From CANRPC01 sp964456095 (lineage in GTDB: Bacteria > Bacillota_I > Bacilli_A > RFN20 > CAG-449): 63,684 bases of DNA. The stretch spans positions 1 to 63,684 of the forward strand of contig CAYVZF010000003.1 of assembly GCA_964456095.1 (NCBI GenBank). The letters are read 5' to 3'. Position numbers and translations under genes: made by a program. The notes beneath the pieces were generated by a model. That model did no database searches, was not told the origin of the DNA, and saw only the letters and a program-made list of their open reading frames with translations. Shown piece by piece: positions 25,559-35,126 of this stretch. How positions within the stretch are numbered: the stretch's first letter is position 1; every line of letters begins with the position of its first letter.

Positions 25559-26755
25559 ATGAAAAAAAAGTGTATTTTATTACTGGTTATTACATCATTA
25601 TTAGTATCATGTCAAAATGATAAAAAAGTTTTACGTTATGGAATTAGTGATTTTGGATATAATGATGAAAAGGGATATGTTCCTTGTGTTATTGAAAATG
25701 GTGAAATTATAAAGAAATCATCTGTTGTTAATCCTTTTGGAACTTATACATATTTTGTTTCATATCTTTATGAAAATGAAAAAAATGAATACAATAAAGT
25801 ATTATCATATGTTGAAGATTATTTAATACGGCTTTCTGTATGTTATGATATGAATAATTTATATGTTGATTCTGGTGGAAATATTGTTAAAAATTTAGCA
25901 TATCTTAATATGAATTATGGAGAAGATAGTTATATTGAACTTGAAAAAGAAACATATGATCTTTTAAAAATTGGCTTTGAAATAACAAAAATTACTAATG
26001 GTAAGTTTAATATTTTTGTTGGTGAATTATCTAAATTATGGGATGATTTTCTAAATGGAAAAAGAGAAAATCTTCCTTCAAAAAATGAATTAGAAGAAGT
26101 AATATTTTTAAAGGATGATATTAATATGATTGATGACATATTAGATTTTAATGATAATGATTATTCTGTTAAGTTTAATAATTGTTTTAATAAAAAGATA
26201 TCCATTACTTTTGGAGGTATTGCAAAAGGAAGTGCAACTGATTTAATTAGTGAATATTTAAAAGATAAACGTATGCTAATTTCGGCTGGACAGTCATCAA
26301 TTGCAACATATGGTGATACATTTTATGATAATTGGAGTTTAGGTATTAAAAATCCTTTATATGTTTATGATGATGAAGCATATTTATTATATGAAAGACA
26401 GGGAGTATTTTCATTATCTACATCTGGAGATTATCAAAATTATAGAATATATAATGGAGTTAAATATCATCACATTATTGATTGTTTTGAAGGTGTGCCA
26501 AAATCTTATTGGAATTCTGTTTCTTTAATAGGAGAATCAGGAACATACGCTGATGCTTTAACAACGGCTTTAATGCTTTCAACATTTGATGAATCAATCG
26601 AATTATTGAATAAAGTAAAAAATGAAAAAGGATATGAATTTACACCGATTTTTATGTATAACAATAACGGTAATATGATTGCAAAAGTTAGTAGTAATAT
26701 AAAAGATCAAGTGTCAATAACAGAGAAGTCTAATATGGAGTTAGTTTTCTTCTAA
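25559..26755 (+). CDS. apbE: Lipoprotein FAD:protein FMN transferase (ApbE family)
   Basis: Transfers FMN from FAD to Thr/Ser of extracytoplasmic domains such as RnfG and RnfD. N-terminal lipoprotein signal with LVSC (Cys19). Family motifs: ITFGGIAKGSATDLI (about residue 217), SAGQSSIATYG, LSTSGDYQNYRIYNG, HHIID and GTYADALTTALM with the metal-binding Asp and Thr. 398 residues; the first half carries an insertion around residues 150-210. It is 4 kb from the Rnf operon, its likely client. GGAGAAAG is the ribosome site. Confidence 0.88.
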   Translation: MKKKCILLLVITSLLVSCQNDKKVLRYGISDFGYNDEKGYVPCVIENGEIIKKSSVVNPFGTYTYFVSYLYENEKNEYNKVLSYVEDYLIRLSVCYDMNNLYVDSGGNIVKNLAYLNMNYGEDSYIELEKETYDLLKIGFEITKITNGKFNIFVGELSKLWDDFLNGKRENLPSKNELEEVIFLKDDINMIDDILDFNDNDYSVKFNNCFNKKISITFGGIAKGSATDLISEYLKDKRMLISAGQSSIATYGDTFYDNWSLGIKNPLYVYDDEAYLLYERQGVFSLSTSGDYQNYRIYNGVKYHHIIDCFEGVPKSYWNSVSLIGESGTYADALTTALMLSTFDESIELLNKVKNEKGYEFTPIFMYNNNGNMIAKVSSNIKDQVSITEKSNMELVFF

Positions 26756-26801
26756 AATTAATTTTTGTTTCATAGAATATTTTGGTGATATTAAATATTT
26801 T

Positions 26802-27761
26802 ATGAATGTTGAAATAATAAAATTGGGTGGTAATGTATTAAAAACAGAGAAGGATCGCTTGATATGTTTTAATAAAATTGATTTTAATAATGGATTAAAA
26901 AAGATAATTATTTGTTCCGCGATGGGAAGGAGTGGCTTTCCGTATTCTACAGATAATCTTGATGCTTTAGTGACAGATATTAGTGATGTTGAAAAAGATA
27001 GATTACTAGGATGTGGTGAAATAATATCATCAGTTGTTATGTCTTCCTTTTTTAATAAATTAGGTAAAAATGCATATAGTTTATCATATTTAGATACTGG
27101 AATTTGTGTTTTAAAAAGTAATAATAAAAATGAAATAGTTAAACTTTCTAATAAAAGAATGTTAGAATTACTTGAAATGTATGATGTATTACTAATTCCT
27201 GGCTTTATAGCATTTAATGATAATTATGATATAGTAACATTAGGAAGAGGTAATTCTGATTTAACTGCGATGATTGTTGCAAAAATGTTGAGTATTAATA
27301 AAGTTACTTTATATAAAGATGTATTAGGTGTTTACCCTTTTATGATTTTGCCATTACTTAATTATGAATATTATAAACAATTAAACTATAATGAAGTAGA
27401 TGAAATGATTAATTCTGGATGTAAAATTATTTCTAAAGATGCATTAATATATGCAAAAAATAGTAATATTGAAATTAATATTACTGGATATAATTCAAAC
27501 GAAAATGGTTCTATTATTAATAATAATTATGTAGAAAAGAAAGTAATTGGATTTTTTATGAAAGGTAAAATATTTGATGTGATAAGTTTTTATCCTTGTT
27601 ATGTAAAAGATAAATTAAGTGAGGCTTTCAAAACAAAACATATTATTTTAAAAAAAGAATATATTGAAGGTAATCATTACTATTTCAAACTTGAATCTTC
27701 TCAGTTATTATTAGCAAAAAAAATAATTGTAGACACATTTTTTTTAGAGTTTATTAAATAA
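26802..27761 (+). CDS. Amino-acid kinase family protein, probable aspartokinase-like
   Basis: 319 residues. N-terminal KLGGNVLKTEKDR corresponds to the KFGGSS phosphate loop of aspartokinases but with LGG-N. VLLIPGFIAFN, VTLGRGNSDLTAMIVAKML and LYKDVLGVYPFM match the aspartokinase G-F-x, GRGGSD and K-D-V-x-G-V motifs, with NSD replacing GSD. The C-terminal 100 residues are a reduced and atypical regulatory region. It could be a diverged DapG or a relative acting on another acid. It follows apbE by 46 bases. Confidence 0.7.
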   Translation: MNVEIIKLGGNVLKTEKDRLICFNKIDFNNGLKKIIICSAMGRSGFPYSTDNLDALVTDISDVEKDRLLGCGEIISSVVMSSFFNKLGKNAYSLSYLDTGICVLKSNNKNEIVKLSNKRMLELLEMYDVLLIPGFIAFNDNYDIVTLGRGNSDLTAMIVAKMLSINKVTLYKDVLGVYPFMILPLLNYEYYKQLNYNEVDEMINSGCKIISKDALIYAKNSNIEINITGYNSNENGSIINNNYVEKKVIGFFMKGKIFDVISFYPCYVKDKLSEAFKTKHIILKKEYIEGNHYYFKLESSQLLLAKKIIVDTFFLEFIK

Positions 27762-27885
27762 TAATTTATCCTTTTAAATCTATCAAAATTAAATGTTATT
27801 TTTATTAATAAAAATAGGCATATACTATTTTTTTCTAGAAATACGAGATACTATTAGTGTATAATAGCAAATGGTGAGTTTGAAG

Positions 27886-28731
27886 ATGATTAAAAACATT
27901 GCAACTGATTTAGATGGTACATTATTTTATCCAAAGAGAAAGATTAAATTATTATCCTCAAAAAATACTAAGTTTCTTAGGAAATTTGTTTCAGATGAAA
28001 GTAATTATTTAATTTTAGTTTCTGGTAGAAATGTTACATTAAATGAAAAAATTTCCAAAAAGATAAAACATGAAGACATTGCTATGATTGGTTGTAATGG
28101 ATCGGTTATTTATAGGGGAAATAAAATGATCTTTGAAGAACCTATTCCAAAAGATGATGTTAAAAGTATATATGAAGATTTAATGAAAAATAAAGATGTA
28201 AAAGGAATAATTTTCATGACTAATAAAAAGAAAATGGCAATTATTCCAAATAACGTAAGTGGAATAGTAGTTTTTCTTGTTAAAATTGGAATGGCTTTTC
28301 AAGGTGTTTATAGAGAAAAATATAAATATAAAGAAAAAAGTTTGATGGAATATTTACAAGATGATGATGTTAAGTTTTATAAAGTAATGCCTATTTATGG
28401 ATTTGGCAAAAAATCATATGGTGTTGCGGAGAATGCATGTGTGAAACTTAATGAGAAATATGGTGATAAATATGAAATACATTATTCATCTAGTTCTGTA
28501 GAGATCATGAAAAAAGGAGTAAATAAAGCTAATGCTTTAAAAAATCTTTTAAATATGTTAAACTTAAAAGAAGCTGAAACTGCGGTTATAGGCGATTCTG
28601 GTAATGATATACCTTTATTTGAAGCTTTTGAAAATTCATTCTGCATGAAAAAAGCTCCAGAACAAGTTAAGTCAAAAGCAAAACATGTTGTTTCGGGCGT
28701 TTATGAAATAGAAGATTATTTATTAAAATAG
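27886..28731 (+). CDS. HAD-superfamily hydrolase, Cof type
   Basis: Phosphatase with the C2 cap subclass. Motif I IATDLDGTLFYP at the N-terminus, motif II VSGRN, conserved Lys region and motif III/IV IGDSGNDIPLFEAF near residue 240. 281 residues from ATG 27886, chosen because GGTGAG lies seven bases upstream; an ATG at 27871 sits at the likely transcription start (TATAAT at 27860-27865). Substrates are usually sugar phosphates or PLP; not predictable here. Followed closely by two unknown genes. Confidence 0.85.
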   Translation: MIKNIATDLDGTLFYPKRKIKLLSSKNTKFLRKFVSDESNYLILVSGRNVTLNEKISKKIKHEDIAMIGCNGSVIYRGNKMIFEEPIPKDDVKSIYEDLMKNKDVKGIIFMTNKKKMAIIPNNVSGIVVFLVKIGMAFQGVYREKYKYKEKSLMEYLQDDDVKFYKVMPIYGFGKKSYGVAENACVKLNEKYGDKYEIHYSSSSVEIMKKGVNKANALKNLLNMLNLKEAETAVIGDSGNDIPLFEAFENSFCMKKAPEQVKSKAKHVVSGVYEIEDYLLK

Positions 28732-28743
28732 GGAGAGAAAAAA

Positions 28744-29619
28744 ATGAATCAAGCAAGTAAATACGCAATAGAATTATTTCATGTAGCATTAGTTATACGT
28801 GAATCGGTTGAATATGCAATAAAAAAAGATAATTATGATATTGGTGTCTATAATAGAAATAAGGACATGATAACAAAATTAACAAGTGAAAATACACCAT
28901 TTGATAATTTACTTAAACAAAATGGTGAAAGTGGTAATAAAATTAGAGAGAATATTAGCAGTTTTATTGAACTATTATATTCTGATGATGCTAGAGCTAT
29001 TAGAGTTGAAGACAATAAAGTAATTGTTGATCATGCTTTTTGTACTCAAATATTTGATTACGTTGTTGGCTTACATGAAGTATTACATGATATTTTAAAT
29101 GGCTTTGCTAAGAAAGCAAAAGAAGAAGGAAATTTAGAAGATTTTATCGAAAACTTACTTGTTGAGGATAATTTATATTATCGTTCATTATTATCCCTTC
29201 ATTTAACTAATGAAATTCATAATTTGTTTTTAGAGTTTAATAAAACAATGAAAGAAGCTGGTGGTAAAGAGAATCCTCAATCATCATTTGTATTACAAGA
29301 ACTTAATAAAGTTATTGGATATTACAATTTTGTTCAAAATCATTCTACTATTAACGATGAAAAATATCTTAATGCTAAAAAGGACACTACACATGTTTTA
29401 GAAATCATGTCTGGTAAAGCTACTCCAAATGAGGGTAAAGATACTCGTAGAGAAATTATTGAATTAAGAGAAGAATGGGCAATGGTTACTCGTAGCTCTG
29501 GAATTTTCTGGAATGAGAAATTCAATTATGTAATTAACTTACTTCGTGAAGATGAAAAAAAATCTGGAATAATTAAAGAAGAAATTTTCGAAGATGATGA
29601 AAAGGAAACAGTTAATTAG
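28744..29619 (+). CDS. Unknown all-helical cytosolic protein
   Basis: 291 residues, no signal or membrane segment, predicted almost wholly helical. Features: acidic C-terminus (EEIFEDDEKE), a His/Asp-rich motif GLHEVLHDILNGF (about 115-127) and REEWAMVTRSSGIFWNEKF near the end. I recognise no family. GGGAGAG ribosome site, 12 bases after the HAD gene and 11 before the membrane protein gene, so the three probably form one transcript. Possibly lineage-specific. Confidence 0.75.
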   Translation: MNQASKYAIELFHVALVIRESVEYAIKKDNYDIGVYNRNKDMITKLTSENTPFDNLLKQNGESGNKIRENISSFIELLYSDDARAIRVEDNKVIVDHAFCTQIFDYVVGLHEVLHDILNGFAKKAKEEGNLEDFIENLLVEDNLYYRSLLSLHLTNEIHNLFLEFNKTMKEAGGKENPQSSFVLQELNKVIGYYNFVQNHSTINDEKYLNAKKDTTHVLEIMSGKATPNEGKDTRREIIELREEWAMVTRSSGIFWNEKFNYVINLLREDEKKSGIIKEEIFEDDEKETVN

Positions 29620-29630
29620 AGGTGATTTAT

Positions 29631-30038
29631 ATGAAAAATAAGGTTAAGAGAACACCTGAACAAAGAAAAGATTTAAATAATAGAATAGCAGAAATAATTT
29701 GGTATTCTATTGGTGGAGTTGTTTTATTAGGTGGATTTGTATTTTCTATTTTAGGATTACTAATTATGAATATGAATAATAATTTTACTACTCATCCATT
29801 TTATCCTTTATACGAAGCACAAGGAAGATTCTTTTCATGGCTTGGCTTTGGATCAACATACGCTAATGCGGGACTAGTACTAATTTTAGCTGCAGTAGTA
29901 TATCTTATTGTTGTATTTTATATTTATTCTAATATCGCTGATGTTAAAGAAAAGAGAAATAGAAGTAAAAAGATACAAAAGAAATCATTAAAAATTGTTA
30001 TTGATGAAAGTGTTAATGAAAGTGTTGTAGAACAATAA
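29631..30038 (+). CDS. Two-helix membrane protein of unknown function
   Basis: 135 residues with a basic N-terminus, two membrane helices (about 20-48 and 78-101) separated by an outside loop rich in Phe and aromatic residues, and a basic, Lys-rich C-terminal tail (EKRNRSKKIQKKSLKIVIDE). Start at ATG 29631 after AGAGGTGA (29618-29625). No family recognised. Co-transcribed with the preceding helical protein, suggesting a membrane anchor for it. Confidence 0.7.
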   Translation: MKNKVKRTPEQRKDLNNRIAEIIWYSIGGVVLLGGFVFSILGLLIMNMNNNFTTHPFYPLYEAQGRFFSWLGFGSTYANAGLVLILAAVVYLIVVFYIYSNIADVKEKRNRSKKIQKKSLKIVIDESVNESVVEQ

Positions 30039-30062
30039 AAAAATGGCATTTGCCATTTTTTA
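30038..30062. terminator. Bidirectional terminator between convergent genes
   Basis: AAAAATGGCA, loop TT, TGCCATTTTT is a near-perfect hairpin with A/T runs on both sides. It serves the plus-strand membrane protein and the minus-strand NYN gene. Confidence 0.8.
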
Positions 30063-30935
30063 TTGAGTTTTAATATATCCTTTTACTTTTTCATTATTCT
30101 CATATTCAATTTTATAACCACACTTTTCTATATCTGTTTTTGTTATTTTGTTGTAGTTTTTTAAATAAGGTAAATCATTTTTAATTTTACTTATTAAATT
30201 TGATATGAAATATGAATCTTCATTTTTAGTTTTCGCGGTATTTAATTCTTCACTTATTGCATTTTTTAATACACTATAGAATATTTTATCTTTTTTATAT
30301 TCTTTTTTATTATCTTTTTCTTTTTTAGGCTGTACTATTTTCTTTTTTTGCTTTGGGGCTTCTTTTTTTTCATTATTATTTGTTTTAGTAATATTCTTTT
30401 TATTAATAATTGTAGTATTATTTTTGACTTCTTCAACGGTTAATTTTTTATCATTTTCATTCGATAAGTCTTCAATATAATAAAATTTATCAAATAAGTC
30501 TTTAAAACTACTATTAGTGGTAGCTTTATTTCCAACGCCTATAACATATTTTCCTTCTTTTTTTATTGATACGATTAATTCATAATAATCATCATCTGAT
30601 GTTGCAATTACATAAGTATTAACATCTTTATTAGTGTATAAAATTCTTAATGCTTCAGTATATAATTTAAAATCTGCATTGTTTAGATTCTTTTCCTTAA
30701 TGATTTTGCTTGTTCCTTTTTTTAATGGTTTACATGAAACAATAATATCTAATAGGTTATCTTTAATAATGTCTACAAAATTTGCTTTTTTTGGTATTGT
30801 AGAGCAAATGATTTTTCTGATACATGGATTATAACCTTCTTTTATTAATTTTTTGAATAAAAGACTATAAGAATCTGTTATATTAATATTTTCATAATCA
30901 ATAAATACTGCGGTTTTGTTTGATATATTATCCAT
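30060..30935 (-). CDS. NYN-domain (PIN-like) RNase-type protein
   Basis: 291 residues. N-terminal NYN domain: AVFIDYENINI (first Asp), NADFKLYTEALRI and VIATSDDDYYELI provide the acidic metal-binding residues. A Lys-rich linker (about 165-215) follows, then an 80-residue C-terminal helical part (IFYSVLKNAISEEL through KITKTDIEKCGYKIEYE) resembling an OST-HTH/LOTUS RNA-binding domain. This is the LabA/DUF88-like architecture expected of an RNA-cutting protein; no target can be named. GGGAGGAAAAA precedes the start. Confidence 0.8.
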   Translation of the reverse strand: MDNISNKTAVFIDYENINITDSYSLLFKKLIKEGYNPCIRKIICSTIPKKANFVDIIKDNLLDIIVSCKPLKKGTSKIIKEKNLNNADFKLYTEALRILYTNKDVNTYVIATSDDDYYELIVSIKKEGKYVIGVGNKATTNSSFKDLFDKFYYIEDLSNENDKKLTVEEVKNNTTIINKKNITKTNNNEKKEAPKQKKKIVQPKKEKDNKKEYKKDKIFYSVLKNAISEELNTAKTKNEDSYFISNLISKIKNDLPYLKNYNKITKTDIEKCGYKIEYENNEKVKGYIKTQ

Positions 30936-31069
30936 TTTTTCCTCCCTTCCTTTAATATAATAAATTTAATTTTTCGCTTTTACAATGTTAAACATAAATA
31001 AATGAGCATTATCATGGAAATATATTCTTTTTTGTTATAAAATATAACAAAACGAAAGGTGGTAATTTT

Positions 31070-32437
31070 ATGTATAGAAAAAATGCATGGGAAAAATATA
31101 CAAATGATGAATTAAATAAGGTTTTTTTATTTAATGAAGAATATAAAGATTTTTTATCAAAAGGAAAAACAGAAAGAAAATGTGTTGAAATATCTTTAGA
31201 TATCGCTAAGAAAAATGGTTTTAAAGATATCTCTGAATACAATTCTTTAAAACCTGGTGATAAAGTTTATTTTACAAATAGAAAAAAGAATATAGTTCTT
31301 TTTGTTATTGGTGAAGAACCTCTTGAAAAAGGATTAAGAGTTCTTGGTGCTCATATCGATTCACCTCGTATTGATTTAAAACAAAATCCTTTATATGAAA
31401 AAGAAGGATTTGCGTTATTTGATACTCATTATTATGGTGGTATTAAAAAGTATCAATGGGTTACTATCCCTCTTGCACTTTATGGAGTTGTTTGTAAAAA
31501 AGATGGTACTACAATTAATATTGAAATTGGCGATGATGAAAATGATCCAGTAGTTGGTATATCAGATTTATTAATTCATTTATCTCAAGACCAATTATCT
31601 AAAACTGCTTCTAAAGTTATTGAAGGCGAAAATTTAGATGTAACAATTGGTTCTATTCCTTTAAAAGATGAAGATAAAAATGCTGTTAAAGCAAATATTT
31701 TAAGAATTTTAAAAGAAAAATATGATTTTGAAGAAGAAGATTTCTTGAGTGCGGAAATTGAGGTTGTTCCTGCGGGTAAAGCAAGAGATTATGGTTTAGA
31801 TAGATCAATGGTTGCGGGTTATGGACATGATGACAGAGTATGTGCTTATACTTCCTTAAGAGCAATTCTTGATGTTGAAGCTCCAAAGTATACTTGTTGT
31901 ACAGTTCTAGTCGATAAAGAAGAAGTCGGCTCTATTGGCGCAACAGGAGCTCAATCTAAATTTTTTGAAAATGTTATTGGTGAATTAATTGCATTAGAAT
32001 CTGATTATTCTGAAATTAAATTAAGAAGAGCATTAACAAATACTAAAATGCTTTCTAGTGATGTTTCTGCTGGTTTTGATCCTTTATTTCCAGAAGTTAA
32101 TGAATCAAAAAATGCGGCATATTTAGGACAAGGATTAGTATTTAATAAATATACTGGTTCAAGAGGTAAATCAGGTTGTAATGATGCGATGCCTGAATTT
32201 TTTGCGGAGATTAGAAAAGTATTAGATGAAGGTGATGCTAATTATCAAACCGCTGAACTTGGAAGAGTTGATCAAGGTGGTGGTGGAACAATTGCGTATA
32301 TTTTAGGTAACCAAAATATGGATGTAATTGATGCTGGTGTTGCTGTCCTTAATATGCACGCTCCAATGGAAATTGTTTCAAAAGCCGATGTATATGAAGC
32401 ATATAAAGCATATATTTTATTTTTAAAAAATATTTAG
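31070..32437 (+). CDS. M18-family aminopeptidase
   Basis: Zinc aminopeptidase that removes N-terminal (often acidic) residues in the cytosol. GAHIDSPRIDLKQNP, GYGHDDRVCAYTSL, LVDKEEVGSIGATGAQS and VLNMHAPMEIVSKAD correspond to the two-zinc site and active-site Glu; the His, Asp, Glu and His ligands are present. 455 residues is standard for this family. GGTGG precedes the ATG. The nuclease lipoprotein gene follows after 13 bases. Confidence 0.93.
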   Translation: MYRKNAWEKYTNDELNKVFLFNEEYKDFLSKGKTERKCVEISLDIAKKNGFKDISEYNSLKPGDKVYFTNRKKNIVLFVIGEEPLEKGLRVLGAHIDSPRIDLKQNPLYEKEGFALFDTHYYGGIKKYQWVTIPLALYGVVCKKDGTTINIEIGDDENDPVVGISDLLIHLSQDQLSKTASKVIEGENLDVTIGSIPLKDEDKNAVKANILRILKEKYDFEEEDFLSAEIEVVPAGKARDYGLDRSMVAGYGHDDRVCAYTSLRAILDVEAPKYTCCTVLVDKEEVGSIGATGAQSKFFENVIGELIALESDYSEIKLRRALTNTKMLSSDVSAGFDPLFPEVNESKNAAYLGQGLVFNKYTGSRGKSGCNDAMPEFFAEIRKVLDEGDANYQTAELGRVDQGGGGTIAYILGNQNMDVIDAGVAVLNMHAPMEIVSKADVYEAYKAYILFLKNI

Positions 32438-32450
32438 TGAGATTTAAAAA

Positions 32451-33419
32451 ATGAAAAAAGGGATTTATTTATTTTCATCATTATATTTACTTGTTTCTTG
32501 TACGATAAATATTGGTCCAGGTAATAGTAATTCTAATAATATTGATAGTTTAGAAAGTGACAATGGACTTAAAATTAGTATTAAAATTCCAGGTTCTAGT
32601 ATAACATCTTCAAGTGATTCAATTAGTAGCAATAGTAGTTTAAATAGCAGAGAAAGTATAACTTCTTTAAGCAGTTCATTTAGCAGTAGTAATAGTACTT
32701 GGGAAAATAGTGAAGTTGAAAAATATTATGCTAATATTGATTTTTCTTTAACTGGAACAAAATTGTTAGCAAGTTTAGAAAAATTATTAGATTCAACAGA
32801 TAATGAAACATTTACTTATAAAGGTTTATTTGATGTTTTTAAATATTCTGATGCTGATCCTGATAATGTTAATTCTGGTTATATTGTTAGTTTTTATTCA
32901 GGAAATAAAGCAAAAGAGGGCTCGATGAATAGAGAACACACATGGCCTAATTCTCGTGGTGGATTTTTACTAGAAAAAGATCCTCATGTAATTAGACCAA
33001 CAATTAATGCTGAAAATAGTGCTAGAGGTAATTCATTCTTTAATGAAAATGGCTCATGGGATCCTGCTTCATTTGATAATCCGAAATATCGTGGAATCGC
33101 GGCTAGAATTATATTTTATGGTGCATGTAAAGCATATTCTGAGGGCTTATATTTAGTTGATAAAACTGATGATCCTAGACTTAGTTCTACAAACTCTATA
33201 ACAAAAAAGAATTGGAATCCTACGATGGGGAAATTATCTACTTTATTAAAATGGAATTTAGAATATGATATTGATGATACTGAAATATTAAGAAATGATG
33301 TTTTATACAATAAGTTTAATCATTGTAGAAACCCTTTTATTGATAATAGAGATTTAGCGTGTCAAATCTGGGGTGATACAAATGATGAAACTGCAAAAGT
33401 ATGCAATAAAAATAAATAA
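32451..33419 (+). CDS. Secreted endonuclease I family lipoprotein
   Basis: 322 residues. Lipoprotein signal ending LVSC (about 17), a Ser/Asn-rich linker of about 65 residues, then a His-Me finger nuclease: SMNREHTWPNSRGG (catalytic His about 162), DPHVIRPTINAENSARGN and the tail MGKLSTLLKWN, RNDVLY, CRNPFIDNRDLACQIWG. Endonuclease I enzymes degrade DNA and RNA unspecifically, so it probably scavenges extracellular nucleic acid at the cell surface. The DPHVIRPT segment replaces the usual DLHHLRP. Confidence 0.9.
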   Translation: MKKGIYLFSSLYLLVSCTINIGPGNSNSNNIDSLESDNGLKISIKIPGSSITSSSDSISSNSSLNSRESITSLSSSFSSSNSTWENSEVEKYYANIDFSLTGTKLLASLEKLLDSTDNETFTYKGLFDVFKYSDADPDNVNSGYIVSFYSGNKAKEGSMNREHTWPNSRGGFLLEKDPHVIRPTINAENSARGNSFFNENGSWDPASFDNPKYRGIAARIIFYGACKAYSEGLYLVDKTDDPRLSSTNSITKKNWNPTMGKLSTLLKWNLEYDIDDTEILRNDVLYNKFNHCRNPFIDNRDLACQIWGDTNDETAKVCNKNK

Positions 33420-33440
33420 ATTTAAAATTTAAAGTTAAAT

Positions 33441-33475
33441 AAAATAATGGCAATTTGCCATTATTTTATTTTATT
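33441..33475. terminator. Bidirectional terminator
   Basis: AAAATAATGGCAA (33441-33453) pairs with TTGCCATTATTTT (33454-33466) with no loop bases beyond the turn; A/T runs on both sides serve the convergent nuclease and PLP-kinase genes. Confidence 0.75.
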
Positions 33476-34303
33476 AATAAGATATTTTATTTTTTTTTCA
33501 AATGGTAATCCATTAAGTGGATTAGAATTAATTTTAACTGCTTCTAAAATTGAAGTGTATGTGAAATCAATTGCTATTTTAGTCGCATCTTTTAATGATT
33601 TATCATTTAAGATTGCTCCAACAACTGCCGCGGTAAATGTATCACCTGTCCCGTGAAATATTTTATTGATTATTTTTGTAAAATAGAAACCATTTTCATT
33701 TTTTATTGTATCATAGTAAAATACTCCAATTTTGCCGTTATTTATTATACCAGTTATTATTATTTTTTTAGGACCTAATAAGTTTAACTTTTTGGTGATA
33801 TCATTTATTTCATCTAATGAAAATTCTTCTTTATATTTTATATTTAATAGTAAACATGCTTCGGTTATATTTGGTGTAATAATATCAGCATCTTTAACGA
33901 TTGCTTTTATTTTATTTGGATACGTATTTATATCAAATCCTTTATAAATATTGCCATTATCACCCATTACAGGATCAACAACAAACAATCCATTTTCTTT
34001 TAAAAATGATTTTTTTGTTTTTTTAACAATATTAATTTGTTCTTCTGAACCAAGGTACCCAGATACTATTGAATCAAATTTAATATTAAGATTTTTCCAT
34101 TTATTTATGATTATATTCATTTCATCAGTTAAATCTAAAAAACTATATTCTTTATATGCGGTGTGATTTGAAAGTAAAGATGTAGGAAGTATTATTGTTT
34201 CAAATCCACATGATGATAATATTGGATGTATTGCAGTAATTGAACATTTTCCAATACATGATATATCGTTAATTGTTAATATTTTTTTATAATCTTTTTT
34301 CAT
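33461..34303 (-). CDS. pdxY: Pyridoxal/pyridoxamine kinase
   Basis: Ribokinase-like enzyme that phosphorylates B6 vitamers. TINDISCIGKCSITA (substrate loop), LPTSLLSNHTAY, VVDPVMGDNG, ITPNITEACLLL and the ATP/anion-hole motif HGTGDTFTAAVVGA are in the right order. 280 residues. AAGGAAA in the end of the upstream XRE gene is its ribosome site, so the two are co-transcribed. PdxK and PdxY cannot be separated by eye. Confidence 0.85.
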   Translation of the reverse strand: MKKDYKKILTINDISCIGKCSITAIHPILSSCGFETIILPTSLLSNHTAYKEYSFLDLTDEMNIIINKWKNLNIKFDSIVSGYLGSEEQINIVKKTKKSFLKENGLFVVDPVMGDNGNIYKGFDINTYPNKIKAIVKDADIITPNITEACLLLNIKYKEEFSLDEINDITKKLNLLGPKKIIITGIINNGKIGVFYYDTIKNENGFYFTKIINKIFHGTGDTFTAAVVGAILNDKSLKDATKIAIDFTYTSILEAVKINSNPLNGLPFEKKIKYLINKIK

Positions 34304-34304
34304 T

Positions 34305-34943
34305 CTATTTTTTCCTTAAGTACCAAAACATGATTAAGACTTGGAAGGATGCTGATATTAAATATAATAGATATGAGTTAGGAATATTTGTTAATACATC
34401 TATTGATAAACATAATGATAATGATATTCCCCAGTTTATAAATGAAACTATTATACATCTCATCCATCTTTTACCCCACATTTTTGCAAATACTAATAAT
34501 ACTATTGAACTAACTGGTATTGCATAAATGAATAATAACCATGTTTTAAAGTTAGTTAAATTTAGTGGAGACATTTCTAGTAAAACATATGCAATTGTAA
34601 AGACGAACCATGCTAAAATATATGAAAGTAAACTAATTATCATTCTGTTTCTATTTTTAACAGTCATATTTTTAATACTAAATTTTCTTTTTGTATTTTT
34701 TTGATCTTCTTTTTTCTCTATTATTTCTTCGCCGATTAATTCATTAATTGATATATTAAAAATATCTGAAAGTTGAGTTAAAACAAAAACGTCTGGGATA
34801 GCTTCTCCTCTTTCCCATTTAGAAATGGCTTTATCACTATAAGATATTTTCTCCGCGAGTTGGAGTTGTGTTAAGCCACATTTCTTTCTATATGTAGTGA
34901 TGTTTTGAGCGATAACGCTTGTTAATTCTTCTTGTGTTTTCAT
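34305..34943 (-). CDS. XRE regulator with four membrane helices
   Basis: 212 residues. Residues 1-70 are a Cro/CI helix-turn-helix (NITTYRKKCGLTQLQLAEKI, SDKAISKWERGEAIPD, LSDIFNISINELIG). After a Lys-rich linker come four hydrophobic segments (about 100-120, 130-152, 160-180, 188-208), so the regulator is tied to the membrane. A perfect palindrome ATTTTATTAATAAAAT (34958-34973) just upstream may be its own operator. Such fused proteins act as one-component sensors. Ends one base before the PLP-kinase start. Confidence 0.8.
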   Translation of the reverse strand: MKTQEELTSVIAQNITTYRKKCGLTQLQLAEKISYSDKAISKWERGEAIPDVFVLTQLSDIFNISINELIGEEIIEKKEDQKNTKRKFSIKNMTVKNRNRMIISLLSYILAWFVFTIAYVLLEMSPLNLTNFKTWLLFIYAIPVSSIVLLVFAKMWGKRWMRCIIVSFINWGISLSLCLSIDVLTNIPNSYLLYLISASFQVLIMFWYLRKK

Positions 34944-35126
34944 ACTGAAATATTAATATTTTATTAATAAAATGTCAATATATTTATAAATTCTACTTTG
35001 AGTAGAGTGAAAATATTGATATTCTACGGGCATATATTTGTTAGTAGAGATTAAATTATATGAATGGAGAAAGTATTTTATTGCTTAATGATACAATACA
35101 AGTGTATTTAGAAGGGAGTTTTAAAT

